Shown: positions 24,093 through 33,055 of the stretch, in pieces
Layout of the letters: each line of letters begins with the position of its first letter
Numbering within the stretch: position 1 is the first letter of the stretch
Source of the DNA: Cupriavidus sp. BIS7
GTDB lineage: Bacteria > Pseudomonadota > Gammaproteobacteria > Burkholderiales > Burkholderiaceae
NCBI RefSeq assembly: GCF_000292345.1
Contig: NZ_ALOU01000022.1
Location: 51,736 to 115,735 of the forward strand
Reading direction: 5' to 3'
Length of the DNA stretch: 64,000 nt
Position numbers and translations under genes: made by a program
Notes under the pieces: generated by a model
Seen by the model: only the letters and a program-made list of their open reading frames with translations
Databases searched by the model: none
What the model was told of the DNA's origin: nothing

Positions 24093-25169
24093 ATGAAAGC
24101 CTGGATGCTCGACCAGCCCGGTCAACCGCTTGCACTGCGCGATATCGACACCCCGCGCGCCCGGCCCGGCGCCGTGCTCGTGCGCATGGAAGCGGTGCCG
24201 CTGCTCAGCTACACGCGTGCCTACCTGAACGGCGCGCTGCCCTATGCCTACCCGCCCGGCCCGTTTACACCGGGCACCAACGGCATCGGCACGATCATCG
24301 AGGCCGGCGCTGGCGTCCACCATTTCCGGGTTGGGCAGCGCGTGGCCGTCAACCCGTACCTGACCAGCACGGAAAGCGTTGATGCGCCAGCGGAAATCCT
24401 GATCGGCCTGACCGGCATCAGCGCCGACAGCGGGCCCCTGCAACGCGATTTCCCCCACGGCACGCTGCGTGAAGTCGCCGAGTTCCCATCGTCGACGCTG
24501 ATTGCGCTGGACGGGCTCGACCACATTCCGTCCGAGCGGCTGGCCACGCTATCCAAGTTCGCGATTCCGTTTGGCGGCCTGCGGCGGGGCCGGCTGATTG
24601 CCGGCGAGACGGTGGCGGTCAACGGTGCCACCGGCGCGTTCGGGTCGGCGGCCGTGCTGGCGGCGCTGGCAATGGGCGCATCGACAGTGCTTGCGCTGGG
24701 GCGCCGTGCCGGTCCGCTGGAATCGCTGGCCCGGTTCGGCGATGGCCGGGTGCTGCCGGTGGTGCTGGGCGGCGATGCCGCGGCCGATAGCGCGGCGATC
24801 CGGAATGCGGCCCCCGGTGGGGTCGACCTGGCGTTCGACATGGTTGGCCAGGCCACGGACCCGGACAGCACGCTTGCCGCGCTGAACGGCCTGAAGCGGC
24901 GTGGCCGCATGGTGCTGATGGGCAGCATGAGCGTTCCGCTGCCAGTGCCCTATGCCCAGATGCTGCGCAATAGCTGGGAGTTGATCGGCCATTTCATGTA
25001 CTCGCCGGCGGACTACCGTGCGCTGGTGGCATTGGTCCGTGCCCGGCAGCTTTCGCTCGATACGGTTGGCCTGAAAACCTTCCCGTTCGAAGCGATCGAG
25101 CCGGCCATCGAAGCCGCTGGTGCAATGGCCGGCCTGGAGGCAACAGTGGTGACCTACCCGCGCGGCTGA
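24093..25169 (+). CDS. Zinc-free alcohol dehydrogenase/quinone reductase-like protein (MDR)
   Basis: 358 residues from the ATG at 24093 (GGAG 10 bases upstream); sequence upstream in frame has no family similarity. GroES-like half with GTNGIGTIIEAGAGVHHFRVGQRVAVNP, cofactor half with VNGATGAFGSAAVLAALAMGAS (NAD(P)-binding AxGxxG). No structural or catalytic zinc ligands are evident. It differs from the MDR enzyme at 10898 and is not adjacent to a pathway. Substrate unknown; could reduce a quinone, an aldehyde or an enone. It converges on the NodT gene with a 7-base gap. Confidence 0.85.
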   Translation: MKAWMLDQPGQPLALRDIDTPRARPGAVLVRMEAVPLLSYTRAYLNGALPYAYPPGPFTPGTNGIGTIIEAGAGVHHFRVGQRVAVNPYLTSTESVDAPAEILIGLTGISADSGPLQRDFPHGTLREVAEFPSSTLIALDGLDHIPSERLATLSKFAIPFGGLRRGRLIAGETVAVNGATGAFGSAAVLAALAMGASTVLALGRRAGPLESLARFGDGRVLPVVLGGDAAADSAAIRNAAPGGVDLAFDMVGQATDPDSTLAALNGLKRRGRMVLMGSMSVPLPVPYAQMLRNSWELIGHFMYSPADYRALVALVRARQLSLDTVGLKTFPFEAIEPAIEAAGAMAGLEATVVTYPRG

Positions 25170-25176
25170 GCGCGCA

Positions 25177-26637
25177 TCAGGACCATCCGCCGCCGAGCGC
25201 CCGGAATGCCGCGACGGCGGCGCGTGCGTTGTCCGCCTGGACCCTGGCCTGCTCGTCGCGCGCGGCGAGCAGCTGGCGGTCCTCGTCAAGCACCTCGTAG
25301 AGACTGACCACGCCACCTTTGTAAGCATCTTCCGACGCATCGCGCGCGCGTACATGCGCGCCGATCTCCACGGTCAGTTCGCGGCTTTGCGATTCAAGCT
25401 GCGCCAGCGAGATCAGCGCATTCTCTACGTCCTCGGTGGCCTGCAGCATCGACTTGCGATAGATGGCCAGCGCCTCGGCATTGGCGCCCTTGGCCTGCGC
25501 GACCTCCGCGTTCACCCGGCCGAAATCGAACAGCCGCCAGCGCAGCCCGGCCGCAGCGGCAGGCTGGAACGCCTGTGCCGTGAACAGCTTGCTCGCCGAA
25601 AGGCTTTCGAAGCCGAGCAATCCCGATAGCGAGACCTTCGGGTAGTACTCCGCCGTGGCCACGCCAATGCGCGCGCTGGATGCCGCCAGCCGGCGCTCCG
25701 CGGCGATCACGTCCGGGCGGCGCTGCAGCAGGTTCGCCGGCCCCTGGGACAGCGCAACCTGCGGCACCACCAGCCCCTGCTTCGCATCGGGCTTCGCATC
25801 GCGCAGTTCGGCGGCGTATGTGCCCGGCTGCGCGCCCATCAGCACGTCAAGCCGGTTCAGCTGCGTTTCCAGTTCGATCTGCAACGGCGGGATCGTGACG
25901 CGCGTCTGCGCAACCTGCGCTTCGGCCTGGGCCTGTTCGCGCTCGGCGCCGATGCCATCGGCAAGACGCAGCCGTACGAGATCGAGCAGCCGCTGGTTGG
26001 TCTCTACCTGCTGCTGCGCAATGGCAATCCGCGCCTGTGCGCCCTTCACGCGGAAGTAGGCGTCGGCGGCCTCGGCCGCGACCAGTATCCGCACCCCCAT
26101 GTGGCTGGCTTCGGCGGCCTGCAGCTCCGCATCGGCGGCCTCCGCTCCGCGCCGCAGTCCGCCTGCGATATCGATTTCCCATGTTGCGGCGGCACCCACC
26201 GAATAGAGCGTCTGGTTCCGGCTGTATCCGGGGAAAGTGCTGCCGATCTTGCCCAGCGGGCTTTGCACGGACTGATGCAGCTTGGTCACGTCGCCGTACG
26301 CATTGCCCTGCGGAAGCAGTTCGGCCCCGGCGAAGTTCGCGGCGGCACGCGCCTGCTGCACGCGTGCGATCGACGCCGCCATATCGAGGTTCTGCTCCAG
26401 TGCGCGCTCGACGATCTTTGTGAGCACCGGGTCCTGGAATCCGGCCCACCAGGTATCCAGCGCAACCGGCTCGCGCGCGGCATTGATCGCGGCTACGTCA
26501 GTTGCGTGCTGGTACTGCGCCGGCATCGGGCTATCGGGCGTGCGGTAGTCGGGACCAACCGCGCAGGCGGCCAGCGCCAGTGCGGCGAGCGCGACGGCTG
26601 TCAGTGTCGTTGCGCGCTGGAGTGCTTTCAATGTCAT
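25177..26637 (-). CDS. Outer-membrane efflux lipoprotein, NodT family
   Basis: 486 residues with a lipoprotein signal (ALAALALAACAVGPDY, lipid Cys about residue 25, followed by the family's usual VGPDY). Two OEP repeats with long helices; LLQRRPDVIAAERRLAASSARIGVA in the middle is the standard family motif. It is the third part of the efflux set: divergent from the HxlR-EmrA-EmrB-like genes across a 111-base control region. A tripartite MFS pump with NodT channel is common in Burkholderiales and expels hydrophobic drugs, uncouplers or aromatic acids. Confidence 0.92.
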   Translation of the reverse strand: MTLKALQRATTLTAVALAALALAACAVGPDYRTPDSPMPAQYQHATDVAAINAAREPVALDTWWAGFQDPVLTKIVERALEQNLDMAASIARVQQARAAANFAGAELLPQGNAYGDVTKLHQSVQSPLGKIGSTFPGYSRNQTLYSVGAAATWEIDIAGGLRRGAEAADAELQAAEASHMGVRILVAAEAADAYFRVKGAQARIAIAQQQVETNQRLLDLVRLRLADGIGAEREQAQAEAQVAQTRVTIPPLQIELETQLNRLDVLMGAQPGTYAAELRDAKPDAKQGLVVPQVALSQGPANLLQRRPDVIAAERRLAASSARIGVATAEYYPKVSLSGLLGFESLSASKLFTAQAFQPAAAAGLRWRLFDFGRVNAEVAQAKGANAEALAIYRKSMLQATEDVENALISLAQLESQSRELTVEIGAHVRARDASEDAYKGGVVSLYEVLDEDRQLLAARDEQARVQADNARAAVAAFRALGGGWS

Positions 26638-26748
26638 GTCGAATCCTTCGGTCAGGGTTCACGCAAATTTCTTACTTGCATGATGGTAGTGACTAGCCTA
26701 GACTAACTTTCACGTTGATAGCAACCTCTTTTTGTAGAGGAACCAGCA
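26638..26748. promoter_or_regulatory. Divergent control region of the efflux genes
   Basis: Only 111 bases separate the NodT and HxlR starts, so both promoters and the regulator's site lie here. A CTAG-centred patch (GACTAGCCTAGACTA, about 26691-26705) is partly symmetrical and could be the HxlR operator. A small hairpin (CCTCT / AGAGG, 26725-26740) includes the AGGA ribosome-binding site of the HxlR gene and might limit its translation. Confidence 0.45.
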
Positions 26749-27282
26749 ATGCTTAGAAAGTCACACAAGAATGCTCCGTGCCCAATGGCACGCGGCATCG
26801 AACGCGTGGGCGACCCCTGGAGCATCCTGATCCTGCGCGAGGCGTTCTACGGCTCCACGCGGTTTGACGAATTTCAGAAACGGCTGAGCATCGCGCCCAA
26901 CATGCTGACGCGGCGCCTGAACACGCTGGTGGAAGCCGGGCTCATGGCCAGGCGCCAGTACAGCGCCCACCCGCCCCGTGACGACTACGTGCTGACCGAC
27001 CTCGGACACGACTTCCGTCCGGTCCTGCTGACGCTACTGGAGTGGGGAAACCGGCACTTCGCCCCCGAAGGCGAGATCGTGCGGCTGGTGGACCGCCACT
27101 CGGGCCGCCCCGTGCAAGTGGCGCTGGTAGACACCGCAACAGGCAAGCCGATCACCGAAGCCGACCACTACATCGAAGCGGGCCCCGCGGCCAGTGCGGG
27201 CCTTCGCGCGCGCTTGGAGCAGGCGGCCTGCGCAACACAGACACATACAGGTAACACCGCGTCCGCAACGGGCGCGTTCTAA
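26749..27282 (+). CDS. HxlR-family transcriptional regulator
   Basis: 177 residues. The winged helix-turn-helix of the HxlR type fills residues 8-105: CPMARGIERVGDPWSILILREAFYGSTRFDEFQ, then APNMLTRRLNTLVEAGLMARRQY, then YVLTDLGHDFRPVL. The conserved Cys11 is kept, which in some HxlR members (HypR, QorR) senses oxidants or aldehydes. A C-terminal extension of about 60 residues has no known role. It probably represses the efflux genes on both sides and responds to a substrate of the pump. Confidence 0.9.
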   Translation: MLRKSHKNAPCPMARGIERVGDPWSILILREAFYGSTRFDEFQKRLSIAPNMLTRRLNTLVEAGLMARRQYSAHPPRDDYVLTDLGHDFRPVLLTLLEWGNRHFAPEGEIVRLVDRHSGRPVQVALVDTATGKPITEADHYIEAGPAASAGLRARLEQAACATQTHTGNTASATGAF

Positions 27283-27298
27283 TCACGGAGCATCAGTC

Positions 27299-28408
27299 AT
27301 GACAGGCACCACCACCGCGAGCCGCGCCCCTTCCGAGGCCGCCCCCACCACGATCAAGTTCAACAAGCGGGCCTTGCTGCTCCGTGGCGCCGGCGCGTTG
27401 ATCGCCGTGGCCGCGGCGGGATACGGCTATCACTGGTGGACCGAGGCACGTTTCATGGAGAACACCGACGATGCCTATGTCGGCGGCGACGTCACGCTGA
27501 TCGCCGCCAAGGTTCCCGGCTATATCGCGGAAGTGCTGGTGACAGACAACCAGCAGGTACATGCGGGCGACCTGCTGGCACGCATCGATGACCGCGACTA
27601 TCGCGCGGCACTGGCCAAGGCGGAGGGCGCGGTGGCATCGCAGCAGGCCCTGATTGCCAACCTCGATGCGCGTGAGCGGCTGCAGCAGGCCGTGATTGCC
27701 GAGGCCAGGGCCGGCGTTCTGGCCGTCGACGCGGAAACGACGCGTGCCCGCGATGACCAGGCGCGCTATGCAAGCCTCGTCGCCAAATCCGCCGTGTCGC
27801 TGCAAAGCTCCCAGAAGGCTGATGCCGACTTCAAGCAGTCGGTCGCCAACGGCCAGAAAGCCAAGGCCAGCGTGGAAGCCGCCCAGCGCCAGCTGGACGT
27901 CATCGCCACGCAGAAGCAGCAGGCGCAGGCGTCGCTGACACAGGCCATTGCCGACCGCGATATCGCCCGCCTCAATCTCGGATACACGGAACTTCGCGCG
28001 CCCGTCGACGGCACGATCGGCAATCGACGCGTGCGTGTGGGCGTCTATGCGCCCAACGGCGGGCAGTTGCTGTCGATCGTGCCGGCCAGCGGGCTGTGGG
28101 TCGATGCCAACTTCAAGGAAGGCCAGCTTGCGCATATGAAGCCCGGCATGCGCGCGACCATCGTGGCTGATGTCGTGCCCGGCAGGGTCTTCCACGGCCG
28201 CGTGGAAAGCCTGGCCCCGGCCACTGGCGCCCAGTTCAGCGTGCTGCCGCCGGAAAACGCCACCGGCAACTTCACCAAGATCGTCCAGCGCGTGCCGGTG
28301 CGCATCGTGCTGGACGACGAGGACGCAAAGCTCGGCACGCTGCGCCCCGGCCTGTCCGTGGTGGCGGAAGTCGATACCAAGTCATCGAAGCAGGCGAGCA
28401 AGTCATGA
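27299..28408 (+). CDS. EmrA/HlyD-family efflux adaptor
   Basis: 369 residues from the ATG at 27299 (ACGGAG upstream). One N-terminal membrane helix (LLRGAGALIAVAAAGYGYHWW), then the lipoyl half TDDAYVGGDVTLIAAKVPGYI that typifies EmrA-like proteins, a coiled coil (about 105-215, rich in Ala/Gln/Lys), the second lipoyl half (LRAPVDGTIGNRRVRVG) and the beta-barrel with LWVDANFKEGQL. It links the MFS pump to the NodT channel. Its last codon overlaps the next start as ATGA. Confidence 0.93.
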   Translation: MTGTTTASRAPSEAAPTTIKFNKRALLLRGAGALIAVAAAGYGYHWWTEARFMENTDDAYVGGDVTLIAAKVPGYIAEVLVTDNQQVHAGDLLARIDDRDYRAALAKAEGAVASQQALIANLDARERLQQAVIAEARAGVLAVDAETTRARDDQARYASLVAKSAVSLQSSQKADADFKQSVANGQKAKASVEAAQRQLDVIATQKQQAQASLTQAIADRDIARLNLGYTELRAPVDGTIGNRRVRVGVYAPNGGQLLSIVPASGLWVDANFKEGQLAHMKPGMRATIVADVVPGRVFHGRVESLAPATGAQFSVLPPENATGNFTKIVQRVPVRIVLDDEDAKLGTLRPGLSVVAEVDTKSSKQASKS

Positions 28409-30039
28409 GCACCGACATCGACACACTGCCCGCCCCAACAGCCACCGCAGCCACCGCAGTAACGGCGCGCGCCTCCGCCCTCGCGCCCGGCGAAATGTCC
28501 ACCGGCGCAAAGGTGTTCGCGTTTGCGTCGATGTGCGTCGGCATGTTTATCGCATTGCTCGATATCCAGATCGTTTCCGCTTCGCTGCGCGATATCGGCG
28601 GCGGCCTCTCCGCCGGCGCGGACGAGACGGTCTGGGTCCAGACCGCCTACCTGATCGCCGAGATCATCGTCATTCCGCTGTCCGGCTGGCTGGCCCGCGT
28701 CATGTCCACGCGCTGGCTGTTTGCCGCGTCCGCCGCCGGCTTCACCATCACCAGCCTGCTGTGCGGCATCGCCTGGAACATCGAGAGCATGATCGCGTTC
28801 CGCGCCGCGCAGGGTTTCCTTGGCGGCTCGATGATTCCGATGGTCTTCACCACGGCGTTCGCGTTCTTCCAGGGGCGCCAGCGCGTGGCGGCAGCGGCGA
28901 TCATCGGCGCGCTGGCGTCGCTGGCCCCGACGCTGGGACCCACCGTCGGCGGCTGGATCACCGACAACTTCTCGTGGCACTGGCTGTTCTTCATCAACCT
29001 CGTGCCGGGGATTTTCGTGACCATCGCGGTGCCGATGCTGGTCAAGATCGACGAGCCGGACTGGTCGCTGCTGAAAGGCGCGGACTACCTCGGCATCACG
29101 CTGATGGCGCTGTTTCTTGGGTGCCTGGAGTACACGATGGAGGAAGGCCCGCGCTGGGACTGGCTCGGTGACCCCACCATCCTGACCACCGCCTGGATAA
29201 CGGGCCTGGCCGGCATCGGCTTCCTGTGGCGTTCGCTGACGTTCAAGAACGCGGTTGTCGACCTGCGCGCGCTGAAAGACCTCAATTTCGCGCTTGGCTG
29301 CTTTTTCTCGTTCGTCACCGGCATCGGGATCTTCGCAACGATCTACCTGACCCCGTTGTTCCTGGGACAGGTGCGCGGGTTCAGCGCATTGCAGATCGGG
29401 CTGGCCATCTTCTCCACCGGCCTGTTCCAGGTGCTGTCGATCCCGTTCTATTCCTATGTTGCCAACCGCGTGGACCTGCGCTGGCTGATGATGTTCGGCC
29501 TTGCGCTGTTCGCGGTGTCGATGTGGTACTTCGCGCCGATCACGCATGACTGGGGCGGCGCGGAACTGCTGCTCCCGCAGGCCATTCGCGGCATGGCGCA
29601 ACAGTTCACCGTCGCGCCCACGGTAACGCTGACGCTCGGTGCCCTGCCACCGTCCCGGCTGAAGCAGGCCTCCGGCCTGTTCAACCTGATGCGTAACCTT
29701 GGCGGCGCCATCGGCATTGCAGCCTGCGCCACGATCCTGAACGACCGGACCAACCTTCACTTCCTGCGGCTGGCGGAGCACCTGAACATTCGCAACGAAA
29801 CGATGACCGCGTTCCTGAACGATGCGACGAGCCACGCGGCGGGGCTGAACAACGAGGTCATCGATGGCAATGCCGCCGCGCTCAAGCAGCTCTGGGCGTT
29901 GACCATGCGCGAGGCGCACACGCTGACCTATGCCGATGCGTTTCTTGCCATCTTCGTGTGCTTCGTCATCGCAACGCTGATGGTTCCGCTGATGCGCAAG
30001 GTCGACGCGCCGGCTGCCCCGTCCGCGGATGCCCATTGA
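28405..30039 (+). CDS. DHA2-family (EmrB/QacA-type) MFS drug:H+ antiporter
   Basis: 544 residues, 14 predicted membrane helices. DHA2 signatures: motif at helix 1 (FIALLDIQIVSASL), WVQTAYLIAEIIVIPLSGWLARVMSTRWLF (motif A region), and motif C-like LASLAPTLGPTVGGWITDNFSWHWLFFINLVPG. It exports hydrophobic compounds across the inner membrane in exchange for protons, passing them to the EmrA-like adaptor and NodT channel. Coupled to the adaptor by ATGA. Confidence 0.94.
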   Translation: MSTDIDTLPAPTATAATAVTARASALAPGEMSTGAKVFAFASMCVGMFIALLDIQIVSASLRDIGGGLSAGADETVWVQTAYLIAEIIVIPLSGWLARVMSTRWLFAASAAGFTITSLLCGIAWNIESMIAFRAAQGFLGGSMIPMVFTTAFAFFQGRQRVAAAAIIGALASLAPTLGPTVGGWITDNFSWHWLFFINLVPGIFVTIAVPMLVKIDEPDWSLLKGADYLGITLMALFLGCLEYTMEEGPRWDWLGDPTILTTAWITGLAGIGFLWRSLTFKNAVVDLRALKDLNFALGCFFSFVTGIGIFATIYLTPLFLGQVRGFSALQIGLAIFSTGLFQVLSIPFYSYVANRVDLRWLMMFGLALFAVSMWYFAPITHDWGGAELLLPQAIRGMAQQFTVAPTVTLTLGALPPSRLKQASGLFNLMRNLGGAIGIAACATILNDRTNLHFLRLAEHLNIRNETMTAFLNDATSHAAGLNNEVIDGNAAALKQLWALTMREAHTLTYADAFLAIFVCFVIATLMVPLMRKVDAPAAPSADAH

Positions 30040-30065
30040 TCGACAAGCCAATCGTGGAGGCAAGC

Positions 30066-30281
30066 ATGCTCCGACACCACTCAACCCTGCTCCTGCTTTC
30101 GGCTATCGCGGCCATCTCGACTGCAACCCTGGCACCGGCCGCGAACGCCGCCGGAAGACCAGGGCGCGATACCGGCGTGGCGTGCGCTCGTGCCGAAAAC
30201 ACCTATTGCCTGTCTGGCGGCAACGCCGTTCGGCAGGATGCTCCTGGCAGCCGCGCCGACCGGCTGCACCGCAACGCCTGA
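30066..30281 (+). CDS. Small exported hypothetical protein
   Basis: 71 residues starting at 30066, 26 bases after the MFS gene, with GGAGG upstream. A clear signal peptide (STLLLLSAIAAISTATLAPAANAA) leaves a mature chain of about 43 residues with two Cys (VACARAENTYCLSGG). No family recognised. Probably the last gene of the efflux transcript. Small Cys-containing exported proteins at this place are not a known part of EmrAB systems, so it may be unrelated. Confidence 0.55.
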   Translation: MLRHHSTLLLLSAIAAISTATLAPAANAAGRPGRDTGVACARAENTYCLSGGNAVRQDAPGSRADRLHRNA

Positions 30282-30340
30282 ATTCACCCTGATTCACCCT
30301 GATTCACCCCGGTTCACGCCGGATTACTCCGGATTACTCC
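30281..30340 (+). repeat. Six degenerate copies of a 10-bp tandem repeat
   Basis: Read in blocks of ten from 30281 the sequence gives AATTCACCCT, GATTCACCCT, GATTCACCCC, GGTTCACGCC, GGATTACTCC, GGATTACTCC. All six keep the frame of ten; neighbours differ by 0-3 bases. It fills the space between the small exported gene and the thiolase start at 30356. One copy per helical turn puts every unit on the same face of the DNA. Confidence 0.85.
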
Positions 30341-30355
30341 GATAGCGAGGATGTT

Positions 30356-31543
30356 ATGAGTACCAAGGAAGTTGTACTTTGCCAGCCCGTCCGCACGCCC
30401 ATTGGCGCGTTTAACGGCTCCCTGAAGTCCATTCCGGCGACGGAGCTTGGCGCAGCGGCAATTCGCGCAACGCTGGAGCGAGCCCGCCTGGACCCCGCAC
30501 TGGTCGGCTCGGTCGTGTTCGGCAATGTCATCCAGGCTGGCAACAAGATGAACCCGGCGCGCCAGGCGGCCATCCACGCAGGCATTCCGGTCTCCGTGCC
30601 CGCGTTGGCCGTGAATCGGGTTTGCGGCTCCGGCGCACAAGCCATCGCCTCGGCCGGCGACGAGATCCGCCTCGGTTATGTCGACATTGCGATTGCCGGC
30701 GGCATGGAAAACATGGACCGTGCCCCGTACCTGATGCCCGCCGGACGTTGGGGGCAGCGCATGGGCGACACCGTCCTGCATGACAGCATGCTGATGGACG
30801 GCCTGGTCGATGCGTTCTCCAGCGAGCATTCCGGCTGGCATACCGAAGATCTGGCCACCCGCTACGAGCTCAGCCGCGAAGCGCAGGACCGCTGGGCCGA
30901 GCGGTCACAGCAGGCCTTTGCATTCGCACAGGCACAGGGCAAGTTCACGGGCGAGCTCGTGCCCGTTTCCATCAAGGGCAAGGCAGGCGCCACGCTGTTC
31001 GACGAAGATGAAGCAAATCGCCCCGACACCACGCTGCAGGCGCTTGCCAAACTGAAGCCGGCCTTTCGCAGTGACGGCACGATTACCGCTGGCAATGCGC
31101 CGGGGATCAACAGCGGCGCGGCGGCGATGATCGTCGCCGATCGCGCTGCCGCCGAAAAACACGGGCTTCAGCCAATTGGACGGCTGGTGGCGTATGGGCT
31201 GGGCGCGGTCGAGCCGGGGCTGTTCGGCCTCGGCCCGGTTCCGGCCGTGCGTCAGGCACTGGCACGTGCGGGCTGGGCGCTCGGTGACGTCGAGCGTTTT
31301 GAAATCAACGAGGCGTTTGCGGCAGTGCCGCTCGCCGTGGCTGCAGAGCTTGGCCTGCCGCATGACATCATCAACGTCGATGGCGGCGCCATCGCCCACG
31401 GCCATCCGATCGGCGCGACCGGCGCGGTACTGACCACCCGGCTGCTCCATGCGATGCGCGCGGATGGCATCCGGCGCGGCATGGTGACGCTGTGCATCGG
31501 CGGCGGCCAGGGCATCGCGCTCGCGCTGGAGGCGATCGCCTGA
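30356..31543 (+). CDS. Acetyl-CoA acetyltransferase (thiolase)
   Basis: 395 residues, normal for biosynthetic/degradative thiolases. Active site complete: acyl-accepting Cys90 in NRVCGSGAQAI, His350 in GGAIAHGHPIGATG and Cys380 in CIGGGQG. It condenses two acetyl-CoA to acetoacetyl-CoA or runs the reverse. With the GntP permease and CoA-transferase 2-6 kb away, the degradative direction (acetoacetyl-CoA to two acetyl-CoA) is likely here. It has its own promoter region with the 10-bp repeat. It could also take longer 3-ketoacyl-CoA. Confidence 0.94.
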   Translation: MSTKEVVLCQPVRTPIGAFNGSLKSIPATELGAAAIRATLERARLDPALVGSVVFGNVIQAGNKMNPARQAAIHAGIPVSVPALAVNRVCGSGAQAIASAGDEIRLGYVDIAIAGGMENMDRAPYLMPAGRWGQRMGDTVLHDSMLMDGLVDAFSSEHSGWHTEDLATRYELSREAQDRWAERSQQAFAFAQAQGKFTGELVPVSIKGKAGATLFDEDEANRPDTTLQALAKLKPAFRSDGTITAGNAPGINSGAAAMIVADRAAAEKHGLQPIGRLVAYGLGAVEPGLFGLGPVPAVRQALARAGWALGDVERFEINEAFAAVPLAVAAELGLPHDIINVDGGAIAHGHPIGATGAVLTTRLLHAMRADGIRRGMVTLCIGGGQGIALALEAIA

Positions 31544-31610
31544 CCAGGCCATCGACCGGGCACGGAACAAGGCAGCGAAGGCTCCGCCGAATGCTTTCGG
31601 TTTCGGCGCC

Positions 31611-32774
31611 TCAGCCCGCTCCGTGCCCGCCGGCGCCAGCGCCGGATGATGCATCGTTCAGCTCATAGCTGGTGCTTCGCCCACCCGCGACCGTCTTGCG
31701 CAGCACGCCACGCTCGGCCAGGTCGTTGATGTCCCGCAGCGCGGTGTCGCTCGAGCATTTGGCGATGGCCGCCCACTTGCTGGTTGTGAGCTTGCCGTCG
31801 AATCCGTCCAGCAGCCGGTTCAGCACCTTCACCTGCCGCGCATTGAGCGCCTGCATTCCCCAGTGCTGCCAGAAGCGTGCCTTGGCCAGTACGTCGTCGA
31901 GCGTGACCTGCGCCTGATCCACTGCGCGGTGCAACGTTTCGAAGAACCACGACAACCACGCGGTGACATCCATCGAATCCTTCTGCGTGCGTTCGAGGAT
32001 GTCGTAGTACGCGTTGCGATCGCGCTGGATCTGCGCTGACAGACTGTAGAAACGTTGCGGACTGCCGTCCGCCCTTGCAAGCATCAGGTCGCCAATGGCA
32101 CGCGCGATACGGCCATTGCCATCGTCAAACGGGTGCAGCGTAACGAACCACAGATGCGCAAGCCCGGCGCGGATCAGCGGCGGCTCGGCAGGTTCGGCCG
32201 GCGCGGCGTTGACCCAGTCGATAAATCGCCCGGTCTCAGCAGGAAGCCGTGCGGCGGGCGGCGCCTCGAAATGGACGCGTTGGCGGCTGACCGGGCCGGA
32301 AACCACCTGCATGGGGCCGGCCGAATCGTCGCGCCATTGGGCGATGTTGATTTTCGCCAGGCCCGAGTAGCCGGTGGGGAACAGTGCGGCATGCCAGCCG
32401 AACAGCCGCTCCCGGGTGACGGGCGCCTGGCCGTTGGCGGTTGCGTCGAGCACCATTTCGACCACCCCTTCGACGTGGCGATCCACGGGCGCCAGCGCGC
32501 CAATGTCGACGCCGAGCCGTCGAGCGATGGACGAACGTACCGAATGCGCGTTGAGATGCTCGCCTTCGATCTCGCTGGACTTGACCACGTCGTCGGTCAA
32601 CGCCGCAAGGCAAGCCTGATCCCGCAACCCCACGCCGAGATCGGCCAGCCGCCCCATCAACATGCCTTGGGCACGGCTGACCTCCGCCATCGGCGCAGCC
32701 AGCGTACTGAGGTCGTAACGCCAGACGGGCCAGTCGGGAGCCTGCCAGATATAGGTATATTCGCCGCGATTCAT
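31611..32774 (-). CDS. Fic-family AMP-transferase with DUF4172 and winged-helix domains
   Basis: 387 residues from the ATG at 32774, where the DUF4172 start (YTYIWQAPDWPVWRYD) begins. Domains: DUF4172 (1-75) including an inhibitory-type motif SSEIEGE (residues 66-72) that in class II Fic proteins blocks ATP with its Glu; Fic core (about 100-250) with the intact catalytic HPFDDGNGRIAR, His214; and a C-terminal winged helix (KLTTSKWAAIAKCSSDTALRDINDLAERGVL). Fic proteins AMPylate target hydroxyls. The DNA-binding tail and the repeated TGCGGTGATT motifs over its own promoter argue for self-regulation. Single gene; no antitoxin partner is seen. Confidence 0.92.
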   Translation of the reverse strand: MNRGEYTYIWQAPDWPVWRYDLSTLAAPMAEVSRAQGMLMGRLADLGVGLRDQACLAALTDDVVKSSEIEGEHLNAHSVRSSIARRLGVDIGALAPVDRHVEGVVEMVLDATANGQAPVTRERLFGWHAALFPTGYSGLAKINIAQWRDDSAGPMQVVSGPVSRQRVHFEAPPAARLPAETGRFIDWVNAAPAEPAEPPLIRAGLAHLWFVTLHPFDDGNGRIARAIGDLMLARADGSPQRFYSLSAQIQRDRNAYYDILERTQKDSMDVTAWLSWFFETLHRAVDQAQVTLDDVLAKARFWQHWGMQALNARQVKVLNRLLDGFDGKLTTSKWAAIAKCSSDTALRDINDLAERGVLRKTVAGGRSTSYELNDASSGAGAGGHGAG

Positions 32775-32837
32775 GCGGTGATTATGGCGCGCATTCACCG
32801 CAGTCACAAGTTAATCGCCGCATTTTATGCGGTGATT
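32772..32837 (-). promoter_or_regulatory. fic promoter with four operator-like motifs
   Basis: Minus-strand -35 TTGTGA (32804-32809) and -10 CATAAT (32781-32786) are 17 bases apart. The -10 ends six bases before the ATG, so the mRNA should start at or next to the start codon (leaderless). The motif TGCGGTGATT or a 1-2 base variant occurs four times: 32774-32783, 32793-32802, 32813-32822 and 32828-32837, in alternating orientation, covering the start site, the spacer and the region upstream of -35. A repressor bound here would block RNA polymerase; Fic's own winged helix is the prime candidate. Confidence 0.7.
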
Positions 32838-33055
32838 GTCGATACCAAACACCGCAAACGATTCGTCCACCCGGAAAGTGCAGAAAACAACGCTTCTCAG
32901 TCGGGACGCCGGAATCCGGTCTTTTCCTCGCCTGTGTCCCATTGGCTGGGGAAAATCCTGCGCACGTCCGTTGCGCAGAATATTCTGAATACGGGCTGCC
33001 GGCGCGCGCCTGTCAGGCCACCCGCGCAGCGCCCCGCATTCAACTGGAGACGGCA

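Noticed and set aside
28045..30084. Minus-strand open frame of 679 codons opposite the MFS transporter
   Set aside because: Low-complexity charged translation; the plus strand encodes a full DHA2 transporter. High GC content keeps antisense frames open.
30281..30340. CRISPR array
   Set aside because: Units are 10 bp, tandem without spacers; no cas genes in the window.
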